Positions 7,466 through 15,594 of a stretch of 64,000 nt of DNA are shown in pieces. The DNA lies in contig JAFTKC010000006.1 of the NCBI GenBank assembly GCA_017456055.1, forward strand, positions 62,001 to 126,000. The letters run 5' to 3'. The position numbers were made by a program, and so were the translations under genes. The stretch's first letter is position 1. Each line of letters starts with the position of its first letter. The notes under the pieces are model-generated. The model saw only the letters and a list, made by a program, of their open reading frames with translations, did not search any database and had not been told where the DNA came from. This DNA comes from Clostridia bacterium. Its GTDB lineage: Bacteria; Bacillota; Clostridia; Christensenellales; Borkfalkiaceae.

Positions 7466-8368
7466 ATGAATGCAATAGAAATAAAAAATTTGACCAAAAA
7501 TTTTGGAGAAAAGCAAGCCCTTCAAGGCTTGAATATGACCGTTCCCGTCGGTAGTATTTACGGCTTTATCGGTGAGAACGGAAGTGGTAAATCGACTACT
7601 GAAAAAATTATTTGCGGACTTATTCATCCAAGTGGAGGTTCGGTCAAACTTTACGGAAAAGATTATACGGACGAGGAAAGTAGGGCTAATTTAGGTGTTT
7701 TAATAGAGACGCCCGGTTGTTTTTCTAATTTATCCGTGTGGAATAATTTAATGATTCAAGCAAAAAATTTAAGCATCGAGAACCCTGAAGACGAGATAAG
7801 AAAAATATTAAAACTCGTGCGCATGGAGGGTGCTGCGGGAAACAAATATAAGAATTGCTCTCTTGGTATGAAACAACGTATCGGTATTGCAATGGCTTTG
7901 CTTGGAAAGCCTAAACTATTAGTTTTAGACGAGCCTATTAACGGGCTTGATGCTGACGGTATGAGAATTATGAGAGAAATTTTAGTTGACGTCACTAAAA
8001 ATGGCGCAACGGTGGTAGTCTCTTCGCATATACTTGGCGAACTTGAAAAGGTTGCCACCCACTACGGAATAGTTCGCAAAGGAAAAATGATAAAAGAGAT
8101 GACGGCGGAGGAGTTAGAAAAAAGTTGTCGTACCTACGTCGCTTTGCAAACTAAAAATATGGATGAGACTAAAAAATTATTATCGTATAAATATTCTCGT
8201 GTAGAAAAGGATGAAAAAGGATATTTACGTGTTTACGACGTGGTTAAAACGCAAGAAATCGTTGCTTATCTTTATGAAAATGGGGTAATCGTAAACGAGA
8301 TTAAAACTGATAAAATAGGTTTGGAAGAATACTATATCGACCTTATGAGTGAAAAGGGAGTTAAATAA
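7466..8368 (+). CDS. ABC transporter ATPase 2, tandem copy
   Basis: 300 residues, clearly a duplicate of ATPase 1. They share the opening MNAIEIK, TVPVGSIYGFIGENGSGKST (Walker A), SLGMKQRIGIAMALLG (signature), LDEPINGLD (Walker B) and the end GLEEYYIDLMS. Divergence is highest in the C-terminal third, which may allow a different permease partner. It is the third gene of the four-gene operon that starts at 5720. SD AAGGAG. The two ATPases could form homodimers with their own permeases or one heterodimeric exporter; the sequence does not decide. Confidence 0.93.
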   Translation: MNAIEIKNLTKNFGEKQALQGLNMTVPVGSIYGFIGENGSGKSTTEKIICGLIHPSGGSVKLYGKDYTDEESRANLGVLIETPGCFSNLSVWNNLMIQAKNLSIENPEDEIRKILKLVRMEGAAGNKYKNCSLGMKQRIGIAMALLGKPKLLVLDEPINGLDADGMRIMREILVDVTKNGATVVVSSHILGELEKVATHYGIVRKGKMIKEMTAEELEKSCRTYVALQTKNMDETKKLLSYKYSRVEKDEKGYLRVYDVVKTQEIVAYLYENGVIVNEIKTDKIGLEEYYIDLMSEKGVK

Positions 8369-8369
8369 T

Positions 8370-9185
8370 ATGGAAAAGAATTTTATAAATACGTCCTTTA
8401 GTAAAAAACTTAAAAGTATGCTTAACGTAGATTTTAAAAGGTTATCGGTAAGTCCATTTTTCTACGTTATGGTTGGAATATCGTTGGTTGTGCCTATTCT
8501 TATTCTAGTAATGACGACTATGATGGATGGGGTGGTGACGAATAATCCACAAACGGGGCTTCCTGGAGAACCTATGCAAGGCTTTGATTACGTGTGGCAA
8601 ATATTGGGGTCTTTAAGTGGGACTTCAGTAGAGCAATCTGGTATGACTATGGATTTGGTTTCTATGTGTAATATCAATATGATGTTCTTTGCCGTAGCCG
8701 TTTTCGTTTGTATTTTTATTTCGGAAGATTTTAGAAGTGGTTATGCTAAAAATCTTTTTTCAGTAAGAGCAAGGAAAACCGATTACGTTATATCTAAGAG
8801 TATAGTTTGTTTCGCTGGTTCGGCTTGTATGTTTATAGCATTTTTCATCGGTGCTATTATTGGTGGTGCAGTTGCCGATCTTCCTTTTACTATGCAAGGT
8901 TTTAATGGCGCAAACCTAGTGTTTTGTATGCTTTCTAAAATATTTTTAATTCCAGTGTTCGTTTCTATCTTTACCTTGATGAGCGTTATTGCAAAACAAA
9001 AGTCGTGGCTTGCTATTTGTCTTTCATTAGGTGTAGGAATGCTTTTATTTATGATGATTTCCACTCTCACTCCACTTAACGCTAATATCGTAAACGTGCT
9101 TGCAAGCATAGCAGGAAGCGTGTTGTTTGCCGTTGGTATGGGTGCTATTAGTAATCTAGTTTTGAAAAAAACTAGTTTGATTTAA
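8370..9185 (+). CDS. ABC transporter permease 2, tandem copy
   Basis: 271 residues from the ATG at 8370, chosen because GGGAG at 8356-8360 lies nine bases upstream. A longer GTG frame from 8349 would lack a ribosome site. Six hydrophobic segments in the same order as permease 1, with a longer first extracytoplasmic loop (about 50-92) rich in Gly, Met and Gln. The loop difference is the obvious place for altered substrate recognition. Last gene of the operon; no clear terminator follows before the next promoter-like region. Confidence 0.88.
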   Translation: MEKNFINTSFSKKLKSMLNVDFKRLSVSPFFYVMVGISLVVPILILVMTTMMDGVVTNNPQTGLPGEPMQGFDYVWQILGSLSGTSVEQSGMTMDLVSMCNINMMFFAVAVFVCIFISEDFRSGYAKNLFSVRARKTDYVISKSIVCFAGSACMFIAFFIGAIIGGAVADLPFTMQGFNGANLVFCMLSKIFLIPVFVSIFTLMSVIAKQKSWLAICLSLGVGMLLFMMISTLTPLNANIVNVLASIAGSVLFAVGMGAISNLVLKKTSLI

Positions 9186-9221
9186 TAATGCATAAAGAGT
9201 AAATTTTATAAAAAAAGCAAT

Positions 9222-9297
9222 TTAACAAAACATTAACAAATGTTTTTCAAAGCATTTACATAATTTTAGCGATTTTTAAACATTCGTTTAGTATAAT
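9222..9297 (+). promoter_or_regulatory. promoter of the 9330 operon with 23-bp motif, copy 3, plus extra half-sites
   Basis: Motif at 9262-9284 (AATTTTAGC then AAACATT) and TATAAT at 9292-9297, seven bases beyond, as in copy 2. Additional TTTAAC and ACATT elements at 9221-9250 suggest a second tandem site upstream. Confidence 0.6.
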
Positions 9298-9329
9298 ATG
9301 GGTATAAAAACGAAAGGAGATTACGAAAA

Positions 9330-9686
9330 ATGAAAAACAACGAAACTACCATTAGAAAAATTAGAGACAGTTATTTAGAAAAAGAACCGACCAAGTTAGA
9401 CGAACTTAAGGCATTAAATAAAAAAATTATTCGCCCAGCAAAAGTATTTGCTTACGTATTTGGAAGCGTGGGCTCGCTTATTATCGGTACGGGAATGTGT
9501 TTAGCAATGAAGGTTATCGGTGCAGGCTTATCGTTTGGTATGCCACTTGGAATTATAGTAGGATTGATTGGAATTTTGCTAGTATCGGTTAACTATTCAA
9601 TTTATTCTAAGAAAATTCTTTCAAGAAGAAGAAAACATGCTGACGAGATTATAACGCTAAGCAATGAATTATTAAACGCAAATTAA
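9330..9686 (+). CDS. small two-helix membrane protein, paralogue of the 5192 gene
   Basis: 118 residues with two adjacent transmembrane helices (about 40-61 and 68-90), a positively charged cytoplasmic stretch (SKKILSRRRK) and a terminal helix DEIITLSNELL. The same layout and tail occur in the protein at 5192-5578. It begins after a good SD (AAAGGAG) and its own motif-bearing promoter, and is followed 29 bases later by the coiled-coil gene. It probably belongs to the same stress regulon as the two-component system. Family not recognised. Confidence 0.7.
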   Translation: MKNNETTIRKIRDSYLEKEPTKLDELKALNKKIIRPAKVFAYVFGSVGSLIIGTGMCLAMKVIGAGLSFGMPLGIIVGLIGILLVSVNYSIYSKKILSRRRKHADEIITLSNELLNAN

Positions 9687-9715
9687 TTAAAATATAAATA
9701 AAGGAGATTAAAACA

Positions 9716-10027
9716 ATGGGAGTAAAGAAATTTTTTAAGGACGCATTTGCAGACATGAAAGCAGACGCTAAAGCACAACGTGAGGTTGATAAGGCAAATT
9801 TCGCCGCAGTAAAGGCTGAGTCAAAGGCTAACTTCGAGGAAAACAGAGGCAAGAGAACTTTTGCAAAAGCAAAGGCAGACGCTAAAAAGAGTTGGGACGA
9901 CGCGCATATGAGCCCAAGTGAAAGAAGAGAAAAGATGAACGAAGAGCGTGCTAAACAAGTAGAAGAGGCTAATAAAAGAAAAGCCGAAGCGGACGTTCGC
10001 TTAAAGGAATTAAAAGAAGAAAAGTAA
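9716..10027 (+). CDS. highly charged coiled-coil protein of unknown function
   Basis: 103 residues, almost entirely helical and charged, with repeated A-x-A-K and K-A-E/D segments (DMKADAKAQREVDKANF, KAKADAKKSWDDA) and a C-terminal Lys/Glu-rich coiled coil. No transmembrane segment and no Cys. The composition resembles membrane-surface or envelope-stress coiled-coil proteins, but it is far too short for PspA. SD AAGGAG. Second gene of the operon starting at 9330. Function not assigned. Confidence 0.65.
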   Translation: MGVKKFFKDAFADMKADAKAQREVDKANFAAVKAESKANFEENRGKRTFAKAKADAKKSWDDAHMSPSERREKMNEERAKQVEEANKRKAEADVRLKELKEEK

Positions 10028-10031
10028 ATTA

Positions 10032-10057
10032 AAAGCGAGACTAACTAGTCTCGCTTT
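10032..10057 (+). terminator. hairpin after the charged-protein gene
   Basis: AAAGCGAGACTA / TAGTCTCGCTTT form a strong stem. The T run is short (TTTC), so termination may be partial, allowing readthrough into the cardiolipin synthase gene. Confidence 0.6.
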
Positions 10058-10080
10058 CAGTCTTGAAAAGGGAAAGGCAA

Positions 10081-11643
10081 ATGAAGAAAAAATATAAGAT
10101 AGTCACTTCCGGAAAGGTGGTTGAAAGAGAATACACTTATATTCCAGGAAGATATATTTTAGCCGTTTTAATTACCATTTTTGAAATTCTTGCAATAATA
10201 GGCGTGGTGGTTGCGCTATGCTATTTTGTTCCGTATTTTTACATTTTGGCTTTTGCAACCGAGGTCGCTTGCGTCTTGAAAATCGTATCGTCAGACGATA
10301 ATCCAGATTATAAAGTTCCTTGGCTATTATTCGTGTTAATTTTGCCTATCGCAGGATTTATGCTATATTTTATTTTCGGCTCGAGAAAGTTGCAAAAAAA
10401 GTTCTTAAAAAGACTAGATAAAATAAAAACTTACGGCTATGAAATAAATGAAGAAAGGGAGTTTAAACTACTAAAAGAAGAAAGCGCTCAAATATGTTCG
10501 TACGCAAAAATGCTTTGTGATATATCTGAATCTCATCTTTTTACCAATACCAAACAAACCTATTTTCCACTCGGTGAGGATGTTTGGAAAAGTATATTAG
10601 TTGATTTAGAGAACGCTAAAAAATTTATTTATTTGGAGTTTTTTATTATAAACGAGGGGATTTTTTGGGATTCTATTCTTACGATATTAAAGCAAAAAGC
10701 AAGCGAGGGTGTGGACGTTAGAGTAGTGTACGACGACATTGGGTGTATGACTACTCTTGCGGGAAATTATGCTAAGCAATTAGCGAAATTTAATATTAAA
10801 GCAACGCCGTTTTCTAGGCTTAAAGGACAAGCAGATAGCGAATTTAATAATCGAAATCACCGCAAAATTTTGGTAATTGATGGAAAAATTGGGTATACGG
10901 GTGGCGTAAACATCGCTGACGAATATATAAACGAAATAAAGCGTTTTGGACATTGGAAGGATACTGCCGTAAGACTTGAAGGGAGAGCCGTTTACGAATT
11001 AACTAGACTATTTTTAATTGATTACGGCATAAACGTAAAAAATTTTGAAGCACCCAACTATGACGTTTATCCTGAGCAAGATATATCAGCAAAAGGATAC
11101 GTAATACCTTTTGGAGATGGGCCTGCGCCGTTATATAGTAGAAGAGTGGCTAAAAGTTTGATTCAAAACATGCTCTCTTCAGCCAACGAGTACGTTTATA
11201 TGACTTCGCCATATTTAATAATAGATAATGATCTTTGTACGAGCATTGAAAACACTGCTTTAAGAGGGGTGGACGTTAGGATAGTAGTGCCACATATTCC
11301 CGATAAAAAACTCGTGTTCGGTATGACTAAAAGTTTTTACTATCGTTTAATGAAAGCAGGCGTTAAGATTTATGAGTATACGCCTGGATTTATTCACGCA
11401 AAAAGTTATATAGTAGACGGAAAGTTAGCCATGATTGGTACTATAAATCTTGATTATAGAAGTTTAGTTCATCATTTTGAAAACGGGGTGTGGTTATATA
11501 AAACGGACTGCATTAAAGATATGGAAAAAGACGTTAAATTAACCTTAAAAGAGAGCCAAGAAATTAAAATTGAAAATTTAAAAACCAACTTAATTCAAAA
11601 AGTTATACGTTCGGTAGTAAGAATTTTCGCTCCGTTAATGTAA
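10081..11643 (+). CDS. cls: cardiolipin synthase (phospholipase D family)
   Basis: 520 residues from the ATG at 10081. AAGGGAAAGG lies just upstream, so the longer TTG frame from 10063 is unlikely. Two N-terminal transmembrane helices (about 28-50 and 58-80, numbered from 10081) precede the catalytic region with two HKD motifs: HRKILVID at H260 and HAKSYIVD at H439. The family joins two phosphatidylglycerol molecules to give cardiolipin and glycerol at the membrane. Length and the N-terminal PLDc_N-like helices are standard. It lies directly after the envelope-stress block, so co-regulation by readthrough is possible. Confidence 0.94.
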   Translation: MKKKYKIVTSGKVVEREYTYIPGRYILAVLITIFEILAIIGVVVALCYFVPYFYILAFATEVACVLKIVSSDDNPDYKVPWLLFVLILPIAGFMLYFIFGSRKLQKKFLKRLDKIKTYGYEINEEREFKLLKEESAQICSYAKMLCDISESHLFTNTKQTYFPLGEDVWKSILVDLENAKKFIYLEFFIINEGIFWDSILTILKQKASEGVDVRVVYDDIGCMTTLAGNYAKQLAKFNIKATPFSRLKGQADSEFNNRNHRKILVIDGKIGYTGGVNIADEYINEIKRFGHWKDTAVRLEGRAVYELTRLFLIDYGINVKNFEAPNYDVYPEQDISAKGYVIPFGDGPAPLYSRRVAKSLIQNMLSSANEYVYMTSPYLIIDNDLCTSIENTALRGVDVRIVVPHIPDKKLVFGMTKSFYYRLMKAGVKIYEYTPGFIHAKSYIVDGKLAMIGTINLDYRSLVHHFENGVWLYKTDCIKDMEKDVKLTLKESQEIKIENLKTNLIQKVIRSVVRIFAPLM

Positions 11644-11647
11644 TAAT

Positions 11648-11685
11648 AAAACCCCTCGTCAACTAAAATGTTGACGAGGGGTTTT
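11648..11685. terminator. bidirectional terminator between convergent genes
   Basis: AAAACCCCTCGTCAAC / GTTGACGAGGGGTTTT, a 16-bp stem with a six-base loop and A/T tracts on both sides. It serves the cardiolipin synthase gene and the opposing small gene. Confidence 0.92.
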
Positions 11686-11691
11686 ATTTCA

Positions 11692-11931
11692 TTACCAATC
11701 GTATGCTCTAATTATATATTCGTTTTCGTCTTTTATATTGATAATAGACGGCTTATTACTTAATCCTATGGAAGAATAAAACTCTTTTAATTCTTTACCC
11801 GAAAGGCGAACTTCATATATTAGATAGTCAACGCAAACGCCAATTTCTATAACCTTTGCAACGTAGTCTACTGAACTTCCTAAGTCGTCGCAAAATTCAT
11901 CGGTTAAACCTTTAATCGTAGTGTTTCTCAT
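11692..11931 (-). CDS. small protein of unknown function (79 aa)
   Basis: 79 residues from the ATG at 11931, which has GGGAG four bases upstream. The longer frame upstream runs through the promoter. No Cys pair, signal or transmembrane helix, apart from one Cys in a short hydrophobic stretch. It ends NEYIIRAYDW. A good promoter on this strand (TTGACT at 12000-11995, 18-base spacer, TATCAT at 11976-11971) supports a real gene. Family not recognised. Confidence 0.6.
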   Translation of the reverse strand: MRNTTIKGLTDEFCDDLGSSVDYVAKVIEIGVCVDYLIYEVRLSGKELKEFYSSIGLSNKPSIINIKDENEYIIRAYDW

Positions 11932-11970
11932 AGTGCTCCCAAAAAAATTTAATTTACTTACTATAGATAA

Positions 11971-12000
11971 ATGATAGCAAAAAAAACTAGAAAAAGTCAA
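11971..12000 (-). promoter_or_regulatory. promoter of the small 11692-11931 gene
   Basis: On the minus strand, TTGACT, 18 bases, TATCAT. It runs back to back with the MgtC promoter that begins 31 bases to the right. Confidence 0.65.
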
Positions 12001-12031
12001 CGAAAGAGAAGATATTTTTACGAGTTAGTTA

Positions 12032-12060
12032 TTGACAATAGTCAACTTTTATATTATAAT
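12032..12060 (+). promoter_or_regulatory. promoter of the mgtC-type operon with palindromic -35
   Basis: TTGACA at 12032-12037, 17-base spacer, TATAAT at 12055-12060: a consensus promoter. The -35 is one arm of the palindrome TTGACAATAGTCAA (12032-12045), a possible operator. Confidence 0.85.
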
Positions 12061-12092
12061 AAACGCTAATATAAAAAAGGAGAAATAGAATT

Positions 12093-12758
12093 ATGTTTGA
12101 TATGCCACAAGATTCAATTTTTCAACTTTCAACTTTGGTGGATTTATTGCTTGCGGTAGTGCTTGGCTTCTTAATTGGGTTAGAACGTAAAAATCGTTCT
12201 AAGGAAGCGGGAATTAGAACGCACGCAATCGTATGCGTTGGTTCTGCTTTAATTATGATAATTTCAAAATATGCTTTCGGTAGTGAAAGCGACGCAGCGA
12301 GAGTTGCTGCACAAATCGTTGCTGGCGTAGGTTTTTTAGGCGCAGGTATGATAGTTTACAAGAAACGTGAAATAACAGGTCTTACTACGGCGGCGGGCAT
12401 TTGGGCAACGGCTGGCGTCGGTATGGCTTGTGGTGGTAGGCTCTATATAGTTGCCGTTGGCGCGACGCTCTTTTTAATACTCGTTCAATATTTTTTCCAT
12501 CTAAACGTTAAGTTGTTTAGGCAAAAACGCTCTTATTTAATTAAGATTGAATTTTATAGAACTGACGACGAAAATCTTAAGATAAAAGAAATATTTTCTA
12601 TAACGAGATTTAATCATCTAGTACTTAAAAGAGATGGTGATAAGGTGGTTTATAGCGCTAAACTTAATACCGAAAAGGAATTTCCATCAAGCGCGCTAAA
12701 TAGAATCATAGAAGAAAATCCTTTCATTATTTCTATTGAAAGGGTGGATAACGAATAA
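12093..12758 (+). CDS. mgtC: MgtC/SapB-family membrane protein
   Basis: 221 residues. The N-terminal half has four to five transmembrane helices and the family motifs: LGFLIGLER, RTHAIVCVGSALIM and GVGFLGAGMI, followed by TTAAGIWATAGVGMACG. The C-terminal 80 residues form a soluble ACT-like domain. MgtC proteins in pathogens bind the F1Fo ATP synthase and affect growth under low Mg2+; in most Bacillota the role is not settled. There is no long leader or riboswitch-like structure between promoter and gene (about 25 bases), so direct Mg2+ sensing in the leader is not supported. It forms an operon with the acetyltransferase 12 bases downstream. Confidence 0.9.
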   Translation: MFDMPQDSIFQLSTLVDLLLAVVLGFLIGLERKNRSKEAGIRTHAIVCVGSALIMIISKYAFGSESDAARVAAQIVAGVGFLGAGMIVYKKREITGLTTAAGIWATAGVGMACGGRLYIVAVGATLFLILVQYFFHLNVKLFRQKRSYLIKIEFYRTDDENLKIKEIFSITRFNHLVLKRDGDKVVYSAKLNTEKEFPSSALNRIIEENPFIISIERVDNE

Positions 12759-12770
12759 TAGGAGACTAAT

Positions 12771-13322
12771 ATGACCGAAAGAGAAAAAATGCTTGCAGGT
12801 ATGCTTTATAGCCCTGCCGACCCAGAACTTCGTGCAATGCACTTAAGAGTTAAAAAACTTTGCCAAAAATATAATAAACTTAGTCCAGCGAGCCATAAAA
12901 AAAGAGATAAACTTATTAAAAAGATATTTGGCAAAACGGGTGAAAATATCGTCGTTCAAGGTCCAATCTACTTTGACTACGGCGTAAATACTACCGTTGG
13001 TGAAAACTTCTTTGCTAACTACGATTGTATCATTTTAGACGTAAATAAAGTGACAATTGGGGATAATTGTATGATAGCCCCAAACGTTTGTATTTTCTCG
13101 GCAACTCACCCCGTTAGAGCAGAAGAAAGATATAACGGCGTTGAGTTAGGGCTTCCCGTGACTATCGGCGATAATTGTTGGATAGGTGGTGGGGCGATAA
13201 TTAACCCCGGCGTGACGTTAGGAAACAACGTAGTGGTGGCTTCGGGCTCAGTTGTCACTAAGAGTTTTGGAGATAACGTGGTTATCGGTGGAAACCCTGC
13301 GAGAATATTAAAAGAACTATAA
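12771..13322 (+). CDS. maa: maltose/galactoside O-acetyltransferase family (hexapeptide repeat)
   Basis: 183 residues, typical for Maa/NodL/LacA. The N-terminal Maa domain (TEREKMLAGMLYSPADPEL) is followed by the left-handed beta-helix: FDYGVNTTVGENFFANYDCIILD, APNVCIFSATHPV with the catalytic His of the family in ATHP, then IGDNCWIGGGAIINPGVTLG and IGGNPARILKEL. It transfers an acetyl group from acetyl-CoA to a sugar hydroxyl in the cytoplasm. The natural substrate cannot be read from the sequence. Second gene of the MgtC operon, ending at a strong terminator. Confidence 0.93.
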   Translation: MTEREKMLAGMLYSPADPELRAMHLRVKKLCQKYNKLSPASHKKRDKLIKKIFGKTGENIVVQGPIYFDYGVNTTVGENFFANYDCIILDVNKVTIGDNCMIAPNVCIFSATHPVRAEERYNGVELGLPVTIGDNCWIGGGAIINPGVTLGNNVVVASGSVVTKSFGDNVVIGGNPARILKEL

Positions 13323-13333
13323 AAATAAAAACT

Positions 13334-13364
13334 AAAAAAGCGAGATTGAATCTCGCTTTTTTTT
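13334..13364. terminator. bidirectional terminator
   Basis: AAAAAGCGAGATT / AATCTCGCTTTTT with A and T tracts at both ends, between the acetyltransferase gene and the oppositely oriented glutamine synthetase gene. Confidence 0.9.
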
Positions 13365-13380
13365 AATAGGTTTATTCTTT

Positions 13381-15462
13381 TTATACTGAATAAAGTATAT
13401 CGCTATAAGCAGGGAACGGCCAATATTTTTTAGCAACTAGTTTTTCAAGTTCGTCAACGGGCTTTCTTAAGTCGTTCATTGCGCTAAGCACTTGGTCGTG
13501 ATAGTCCTTTGCCTTTTTAACGATATCACTTTCGGTCTTAACCTTTTTAGAAACTTCTTCTAGTTTTAATTCTGCCGTATACGCCTCGTCTAAAAGGGCC
13601 GACGTTCTTTCTAAAATTTTGCTTTCCGTTTCCCTTGAAAGGTCAAGTTTCTTTTTAAGCCTTATGGTTTCGGCAAGTTCGTTTATGCTTGTAATACAAG
13701 CGGGAATAATTTCTCTCTTGGTCATTTCAAGCATAGTTCTCGCTTCGATATTTATGGTTTTACAATAATTTTCGAGTAGAATTTCCATGCGAGCGTCAAT
13801 TTCTTCGCCGTTAAGTACGCCGTATTTTTCTAGAAGTTCAACGTTCTTTTTATCGTTATATCTAACTAATGCCGACGGGGTGTTTTCTAAATTTAATAGC
13901 CCCCTTTCTTTAGCAAGCGCTTTCCACTCTTCGCCATAGCCGTTGCCGTTGAAGATTATGCGTTTATGCTTACAATAATACTCTTTAATGATATTTAAAA
14001 TTTCGCTATTTAGGTCGGTTGCTTTTTCTAATTTAGAACAAATTTCGTCTAAAGCCTCTGCAACTGCAACGTTAATCATAGTCGTTGGGCAAGAGATGTT
14101 ACACTCAGAGCCTAACATTCTAAACTCAAACTTGTTGCCTGTAAAAGCAAAAGGTGAAGTACGATTTCTATCCGTATTATCTTTCTTAAACGCCGTTTTA
14201 ATTCCACTTGCAGTGTCTAAATCACTTGCCACCTTTTCGTCGTACGTTTTGCCTGAAGAAAGGTTTTCTAAAATGCCCTCAAGTTCTTCTCCAATATACA
14301 TTGAAACGATAGCGGGTGGTGCTTCGCTTGCGCCAAGCCTATGGTCGTTGCTTGCAGAAGCAACCGATAAACGCAATAAATCTTGATGTCTATCAACGGC
14401 TGTAATAACTGAGATAAGGAACAATAGGAATTGAAGATTTTCTTTAGGATTTTTGCCCGGTTCGAAAAGATTTTCTCCACTATCGGTTGACATTGACCAG
14501 TTGTCGTGCTTGCCACTTCCGTTTACGTCCTTAAACGGCTTTTCGTTAAGTAAGCAGATTAGGTCGTGTTTTTCGGCAATCTTTTTCATTATTTCCATAG
14601 TGAGTTGATTTTGGTCTGCCGCAACGTTAACCGTGCTATAGATTGGAGCGAGTTCGTGTTGAGCAGGCGCTACTTCGTTGTGGCGAGTTTTTGCCAAAAT
14701 GCCAAACTTCCAAAGTTCTCTATCTAATTCTTCCATAAAGGCTAGAACTCTAGGACGGATATTGCCGTAGTAGTGGTCTGCCATCTCTTGACCTTTCGCT
14801 GGATTAGAGCCAAATAGCGTTCTTCCCGTAAACATTAAGTCTTTTCTTTGAAGATAATTCTTTTTATCAATTAAAAAATATTCTTGTTCCGCACCGACCG
14901 TCACTATAACTTCCTTAGTTTGCTTGCCCAAGACGTTTAATAGTCTTTTTGCTTGCATTGAAACTGCTTTAGTTGAACGGAGAAGTGGGGTTTTCTTATC
15001 TAACACTTGTCCCGAAAAAGTGCAAAACGCCGTTGGAATACATAGCGCGCCGTCCTTAATAAAGGCAAAAGAAGTGGGGTCCCAAACGGTGTATCCTCTT
15101 GCTTCAAAAGTAGAGCGAAGCCCTCCGTTAGGGAAAGACGATGCGTCTCCCTCGCTTTTAATTAGTTCTTTTCCCGAGAACTTCATTATAACTTTACCAT
15201 CGTCTGTTGGACAGATAAAACTATCGTGCTTTTCGGCAGTTATACCAGTCATAGGTTGAAACCAATGGGTGTAGTGCGTTGCGCCCATTGATATAGCCCA
15301 GTTCTTCATTCCGTCGGCAATGGCAGACGCCAATTCTTTTGATAGGGGTTTGCCTTGTTCTACGGTTGCGATAAATTGGTTATAATCTTTCTTTTTTAGC
15401 CACTTTTTCATCTTTGCGTGGTCGAAAACGTAGGCTGAAAATATTTCGGGAACGGAAATCAT
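13381..15462 (-). CDS. glnN: glutamine synthetase type III
   Basis: 693 residues from the ATG at 15462. The in-frame ATG four codons upstream (15474) contains the GGAG that serves as ribosome site for the later one, so 15462 is preferred. Family landmarks: PEIFSAYVF at the start, the GSIII block FPNGGLRSTFEARGYTVWDPTS, VGAEQEYFLID, the ATP/glutamate region RHNEVAPAQHELAP, NEKPF then NGSGKHDNWSM, and EFRMLGS. It makes glutamine from glutamate, ammonia and ATP. GSIII is common in Bacteroidota, Cyanobacteria and many Clostridia. Single-gene unit with its own promoter; no glnR or nitrogen riboswitch is seen. Confidence 0.96.
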   Translation of the reverse strand: MISVPEIFSAYVFDHAKMKKWLKKKDYNQFIATVEQGKPLSKELASAIADGMKNWAISMGATHYTHWFQPMTGITAEKHDSFICPTDDGKVIMKFSGKELIKSEGDASSFPNGGLRSTFEARGYTVWDPTSFAFIKDGALCIPTAFCTFSGQVLDKKTPLLRSTKAVSMQAKRLLNVLGKQTKEVIVTVGAEQEYFLIDKKNYLQRKDLMFTGRTLFGSNPAKGQEMADHYYGNIRPRVLAFMEELDRELWKFGILAKTRHNEVAPAQHELAPIYSTVNVAADQNQLTMEIMKKIAEKHDLICLLNEKPFKDVNGSGKHDNWSMSTDSGENLFEPGKNPKENLQFLLFLISVITAVDRHQDLLRLSVASASNDHRLGASEAPPAIVSMYIGEELEGILENLSSGKTYDEKVASDLDTASGIKTAFKKDNTDRNRTSPFAFTGNKFEFRMLGSECNISCPTTMINVAVAEALDEICSKLEKATDLNSEILNIIKEYYCKHKRIIFNGNGYGEEWKALAKERGLLNLENTPSALVRYNDKKNVELLEKYGVLNGEEIDARMEILLENYCKTINIEARTMLEMTKREIIPACITSINELAETIRLKKKLDLSRETESKILERTSALLDEAYTAELKLEEVSKKVKTESDIVKKAKDYHDQVLSAMNDLRKPVDELEKLVAKKYWPFPAYSDILYSV

Positions 15463-15491
15463 ATAATTCTCCATAAATATTACTTTTTTTT

Positions 15492-15520
15492 ATTATAACA
15501 TTAGGAGCGTAAAAATTCAA
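15492..15520 (-). promoter_or_regulatory. promoter of the glutamine synthetase gene
   Basis: On the minus strand, TTGAAT (15520-15515), 17 bases, TATAAT (15497-15492). The start codon lies about 30 bases downstream. Confidence 0.75.
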
Positions 15521-15559
15521 ATATTTTAAGGGTTAATAAGAGATAAAACAATAATTTCT

Positions 15560-15588
15560 TTGACATTATCTTTTTCCTTTGTTATAAT
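15560..15588 (+). promoter_or_regulatory. promoter of the HAD hydrolase gene
   Basis: TTGACA (15560-15565), 17-base spacer, TATAAT (15583-15588). The predicted first transcribed base, near 15595, coincides with the GTG that opens the reading frame. Confidence 0.8.
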
Positions 15589-15594
15589 TTTTTT

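Noticed and set aside
10032..13364. Shared GCGAGA hairpins at 10032 and 13334 as a repeat family
   Set aside because: The match is limited to six to eight stem bases that terminators commonly share; loops and flanks differ.
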